From Spirochaetia bacterium (GTDB lineage: Bacteria > Spirochaetota > Spirochaetia > Sphaerochaetales > Sphaerochaetaceae): a DNA stretch of 9,498 nucleotides. Under the pieces are notes generated by a model that was given only the letters and a program-made list of their open reading frames with translations, was not told the origin of the DNA and did no database searches. Every line of letters starts with the position of its first letter. Position 1 is the first letter of the stretch. The stretch lies in assembly GCA_009929055.1 (NCBI GenBank), contig SABI01000089.1, positions 1 through 9,498 of the forward strand, written 5' to 3'. Below are positions 7,339-9,498 of the stretch, piece by piece. The position numbers and the translations under genes are program-made.

Positions 7339-7968
7339 TTACCCCCTTTTCCTTTTAGAAAACCACTCGAAAAATCCTTTTAAATATCCCATTAACAACA
7401 GAGCCCCAGAAGCAAGAGTGAGAATTCTTACTGGATAGGTATATAAAAGAGGAATCTGTATCACACCATCAAAATTACCTAAAGCAAAAAGGGTAATAGT
7501 TCCTGAACCAAACACTTCTCGAATTAAGGAGATGAGAATCAGGGCAAGTGTAAATCCAACACCCATCCCGATTGCATCAAGGAATGAGTCATAGAGGGTG
7601 TTTTTGTTGGCAAATGCTTCAGCCCTCCCTAAAATAATACAGTTTACTACAATAAGGGGTAAAAAGATTCCAAGAGACTTATAAATACTAGGAGCATAGG
7701 CATGCATCACCATTTCAACAATGGTAACGAAAGCTGCAATAATTACAATATAAGAAGGAATTCTTACACTAGAGGGAATAATATTTTTTAATAGCGAAAC
7801 AAAGATGTTTGAAAACACTAAGACAAATATAACCCCAAGGCCCATCCCTAGAGCATTAATCACTTGAGTGGTAACCCCTAAAGTGGGACATAGACCAAGC
7901 ATCAAAATAAATACTGGGTTTTCTTTAAATAATCCTTTAGAAACAATACTTAATTTAGAGTCACTCAT
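7339..7968 (-). CDS. rnfE: Rnf electron transport complex subunit E (membrane protein)
   Basis: RnfE is the inverted-topology partner of RnfA in the membrane core of the Rnf complex. The 209-residue protein has a short polar N-terminus, then about six membrane helices. It carries the paired cysteine motifs MLGLCPTLGVTT (Cys27) and VVNCIILGRAEAFA (Cys110). The GRAEAFA sequence is typical of RnfE/NqrD and separates it from RnfA. The C-terminal tail is basic (FSKRKRG), which suggests a cytoplasmic end. The ATG overlaps the rnfG stop by one base (TAATG), and a G-rich ribosome binding site (AAGGGGGG) lies just before it within the end of rnfG. Together these suggest translational coupling. Confidence 0.96.
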   Translation of the reverse strand: MSDSKLSIVSKGLFKENPVFILMLGLCPTLGVTTQVINALGMGLGVIFVLVFSNIFVSLLKNIIPSSVRIPSYIVIIAAFVTIVEMVMHAYAPSIYKSLGIFLPLIVVNCIILGRAEAFANKNTLYDSFLDAIGMGVGFTLALILISLIREVFGSGTITLFALGNFDGVIQIPLLYTYPVRILTLASGALLLMGYLKGFFEWFSKRKRG

Positions 7969-8519
7969 TATTTACCCCCCTTTTCTTCAACAAAACTAGA
8001 GCCATAAGCAATAGTTTTAGCGATTGCGCTAAAGGTAACAGTAGAGCCACCTATACTATCTGCCTCATCTTTATCTAATTGGCCCTTTTTCACAGGAACA
8101 GGAGTGTTTCCTCCAGTATTTTGGAATTTCTCCATGTATTGACCCTTTTCTGCTTTCTTCCCAAGTCCTGGAGTTTCACTATTAGCTAAAAGTCGAGCAT
8201 CAATAACAGATCCTTTAAGGGTGTAACTCACCATTAAATTAAATTCTCCACCATACCCATTACCTTTTAATGAAACGATATACCCTTCAAGAACATCATC
8301 TTTATAGATGGGGTACAGTGAGTTAACTACACCATCGGTAACATCTTCTTTCTCTTTAATATCATATCCAGGTGCTACTTCACTTAAGGCATTAAGAACT
8401 ACCTGCGCTTCGTATTCTGCTATTTTTGGGGCAGTAATCGAATTTATTAAGGCAAGGGCTGTTGCAGCAATGGCTGCAATAAGAGCTAAAGTTATTCCAG
8501 TTTTTATCGCTTTGTTCAT
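7968..8519 (-). CDS. rnfG: Rnf electron transport complex subunit G (covalent-FMN protein)
   Basis: RnfG is anchored by one N-terminal helix (about 8-28) and exposes an FMN-binding domain on the outer side of the membrane. FMN is attached to a threonine through a phosphoester bond in known members. The 183 residues show the conserved GYGGEFNLMVSY (88-99), ETPGLG (115-120) and the flavinylation region DSIGGSTVTFSA (154-165). Thr160 is the likely FMN site by comparison with the usual SGAT core, here changed to GGST, which should still be acceptable. The protein is somewhat short for the family. The start overlaps the rnfD stop by 4 bases (ATGA), with GAGG 7 bases upstream inside rnfD. Flavinylation would require an ApbE-type transferase, which is not in this window. 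Confidence 0.95.
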   Translation of the reverse strand: MNKAIKTGITLALIAAIAATALALINSITAPKIAEYEAQVVLNALSEVAPGYDIKEKEDVTDGVVNSLYPIYKDDVLEGYIVSLKGNGYGGEFNLMVSYTLKGSVIDARLLANSETPGLGKKAEKGQYMEKFQNTGGNTPVPVKKGQLDKDEADSIGGSTVTFSAIAKTIAYGSSFVEEKGGK

Positions 8520-9295
8520 GCTTTCACCTCTTTTTTCTTCTTAGCCTCTTTTATTACTTCACCAAACCTCTTAGGCATAACATAGCGATCAATTGTTGGG
8601 ACAAATATGTTTACGAGGAGGATGGCCAAAGAGACGGACTCTGGAAGAGAGCCAAAATAACGAAGGAGGAAGGCAAAGAACCCTATGCTTACTCCATAGA
8701 TAATCATCCCTTTATGAGTTACTGGGGAACTCACCATATCTGTTGCCATAAAAATAGCACCGAGAATCATTCCACCACTAAAGACTTGTAGGACAAAATC
8801 GCCACTAAAAAGACCCATTCCATTTCTTAATCCACCAAAGATAAAGGCAAAGGCTGAAAATGAGAGAAGCATTGAGAGGGGAATATGCCAAGTAATAATT
8901 TTCTTAATCATTAAGTATATGCCACCAATAATTAATAAAAAGGTAGAAACTTCTCCAATACAACCTGGAATATTTCCAAAGAAAGCATCTATGGTATATT
9001 CGCTTATATTAATAGAAAAGGAAGAGAAGAAATTACTTACATTTTGAGCAAACAAAGAGTAAGGATAATCTGTTGCTTCTAATATTTGTGTACTTGTTAA
9101 ATAAGGGGCCGCTTTATCAGAAACAGCCATCTTGATTTGAGTAAGAACCGTTGCACTACTACTAGAATCTATCCCCCTTCCCACTAAAGCTCGAGGAAGA
9201 CGATAGGTGTTCATTAATCCTGTGAACGAGAAAAAGACCAACACTCTCCCTGCAAGGGCTGGGTTCATCCAGGAGAAATTCCTATTTTCTTTCAT
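8516..9295 (-). CDS. rnfD: Rnf electron transport complex subunit D, short N-terminus
   Basis: RnfD is a multi-helix membrane subunit carrying a covalent FMN and thought to form part of the ion path. Diagnostic motifs are WMNPALAGR (9-17), the flavin-site SSSSATVLTQIK (Thr49 the likely FMN-bearing residue), FFGNIPGCIGE (105-115) and FMATDMVSSPVT (182-193). The protein has only 259 residues. Family members are usually well over 300 and have roughly 90-100 residues, including the first membrane helices, before the NPALAGR motif. That part is absent here. An in-frame TGA sits at 9301-9299, two codons before the ATG, and I find no RnfD-like N-terminus in the other frames upstream. The ATG has no Shine-Dalgarno. 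Met10 at 9268 has an AGGA 11 bases upstream and is an alternative start. It may be a genuine short form or a decayed 5' end. Confidence 0.9.
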   Translation of the reverse strand: MKENRNFSWMNPALAGRVLVFFSFTGLMNTYRLPRALVGRGIDSSSSATVLTQIKMAVSDKAAPYLTSTQILEATDYPYSLFAQNVSNFFSSFSINISEYTIDAFFGNIPGCIGEVSTFLLIIGGIYLMIKKIITWHIPLSMLLSFSAFAFIFGGLRNGMGLFSGDFVLQVFSGGMILGAIFMATDMVSSPVTHKGMIIYGVSIGFFAFLLRYFGSLPESVSLAILLVNIFVPTIDRYVMPKRFGEVIKEAKKKKEVKA

Positions 9296-9301
9296 TTTTC
9301 A

Positions 9302-9329
9302 ATTATATCATTATGTAAAAACAAAACAA
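9302..9329 (-). promoter_or_regulatory. Predicted extended -10 promoter for rnfD, possibly giving a leaderless mRNA
   Basis: The minus strand carries TGATATAAT, a perfect -10 hexamer (9307-9302) with the TGn extension, and TTGTTT (9329-9324) as a -35 after a 16-base spacer. Only six bases (TGAAAA) separate the -10 from the rnfD ATG. Transcription would therefore be expected to begin at or within a base or two of the A of that ATG. This is a prediction by eye in AT-rich sequence, where such hexamers can also arise by chance. Confidence 0.5.
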
Positions 9330-9361
9330 GAATTTAATACTTCTCACCAAAATAACAACCT

Positions 9362-9390
9362 TTGTATTAAGAGTAAGTTTGTATTATACT
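9362..9390 (+). promoter_or_regulatory. Possible sigma-70-type promoter reading rightwards
   Basis: TTGTAT (9362-9367) and TATACT (9385-9390) are separated by 17 bases on the plus strand. The -10 matches five of six consensus bases and the -35 matches three. It would place a start site near 9397, upstream of the Shine-Dalgarno at 9461. The support is moderate because the region is AT-rich. Confidence 0.35.
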
Positions 9391-9460
9391 TCCAAAGTAA
9401 TGAACATATTATTTATCTCAAACGAATGTATTGCTGCGAATTTGGCAGTTATATTAAAAA

Positions 9461-9468
9461 AGGAGGGG
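9461..9468 (+). promoter_or_regulatory. Strong Shine-Dalgarno for a gene leaving the right edge
   Basis: AGGAGGGG follows a run of A on the plus strand, in an otherwise AT-rich noncoding region. It is the best consensus ribosome binding site in the intergenic region, so a plus-strand gene very probably starts just to its right. No ATG, GTG or TTG lies at the correct distance within the window; the codon at the best spacing is ACG (9473-9475). Confidence 0.5.
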
Positions 9469-9472
9469 CATA

Positions 9473-9498
9473 ACGTCAAATTATTTATTAAAAATAAA
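9473..9498 (+). CDS. Possible 5' end of a divergent gene with a non-standard (ACG) start, partial
   Basis: Reading from ACG at 9473-9475, six bases after AGGAGG, the frame is open to the window edge (start, then SNYLLKI). The spacing is right for translation initiation, but ACG is a rare start codon. It could be a true rare start, a mutated ATG, or not a start at all, with the gene beginning beyond the edge. A 15-codon frame beginning at ATG 9426 (MYCCEFGSYIKKGGA) ends with a TAA that overlaps this ACG by one base, resembling a TAATG coupling junction. Too little sequence is visible to name a product. Confidence 0.25.

Larger units (their letters stand above)
9296..9472. other. AT-rich intergenic region between rnfD and a probable divergent gene
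   Basis: I found no convincing gene in this stretch. All three minus-strand frames are interrupted by stops, and the plus-strand frame crossing it is a shadow of rnfD on the other strand. It holds promoter-like elements on both strands (at 9302-9329 and 9362-9390) and a plus-strand Shine-Dalgarno at 9461-9468. A second TATAAT on the minus strand at 9388-9383 has no recognisable -35. I saw no terminator hairpin. Confidence 0.6.

Noticed and set aside
9383..9388. Second TATAAT on the minus strand as an alternative rnf promoter
   Set aside because: The hexamer is perfect, but no -35-like sequence lies 16-18 bases upstream and there is no TGn extension. It is weaker than the extended -10 at 9302-9307.
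9207..9473. 88-residue plus-strand frame running from rnfD into the intergenic region
   Set aside because: Its first part is antisense to well-supported rnfD codons and its predicted protein has no recognisable features. Only its last 15 codons are mentioned, as a possible leader frame.
1..9498. CRISPR array, tRNA or rRNA gene, insertion sequence or defence system
   Set aside because: I saw no regularly spaced direct repeats, no RNA-gene-like stretch, no transposase and no nuclease or toxin-like frames. Nearly all the sequence is explained by ordinary coding genes.

Overview
The window is an AT-rich stretch of bacterial chromosome. Essentially everything is on the minus strand in one tightly packed run of genes, read from about 9295 down to 1. 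The gene order rnfD-G-E-A-B, a GH57-family protein, very AT-rich sequence and exported proteins of no recognised family together suggest an anaerobic, fermentative spirochaete of the Treponema kind. That placement is an inference and no marker in the window proves it.

Layout in transcription order (right to left): (1) 9296-9498 is a short AT-rich region holding an extended -10 promoter just in front of rnfD. At its right edge is a strong Shine-Dalgarno on the plus strand, probably for a divergent gene that leaves the window. (2) 9295-5938 holds rnfD, rnfG, rnfE, rnfA and rnfB, membrane and Fe-S subunits of the Rnf ferredoxin:NAD+ oxidoreductase, an ion pump. The NADH-binding subunit gene rnfC, normally first in this order, is not present. 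(3) 5926-3983 is a GH57-like protein (relative of 4-alpha-glucanotransferase/alpha-amylase) whose catalytic motifs look degenerate. (4) 3986-2888 is prfB (RF2), containing the classic programmed +1 frameshift, so the gene is longer than its single-frame ORF. (5) 2883/2874-1633 is an unrecognised exported or envelope protein. (6) 1610-738 is ftsY, the SRP receptor. (7) 741-1 is a second exported protein of unknown function, open through the left edge.

Gene junctions range from 4-base overlaps (ATGA at rnfD/rnfG, GH57/prfB and ftsY/next gene) to a 22-base gap. I see no terminator-like hairpin between genes, so the whole run could be one transcript joining an energy-conserving pump, a carbohydrate-related protein, translation termination and membrane-protein targeting.

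No RNA genes, CRISPR arrays, insertion sequences or clear repeats were seen. The unusual points are a RnfD lacking its N-terminal membrane region and predicted to be translated from a leaderless mRNA, a RnfB that appears to have lost all four ligands of one [4Fe-4S] cluster, a GH57 protein without its catalytic glutamate, and a possible non-ATG start on the plus strand at the right edge.
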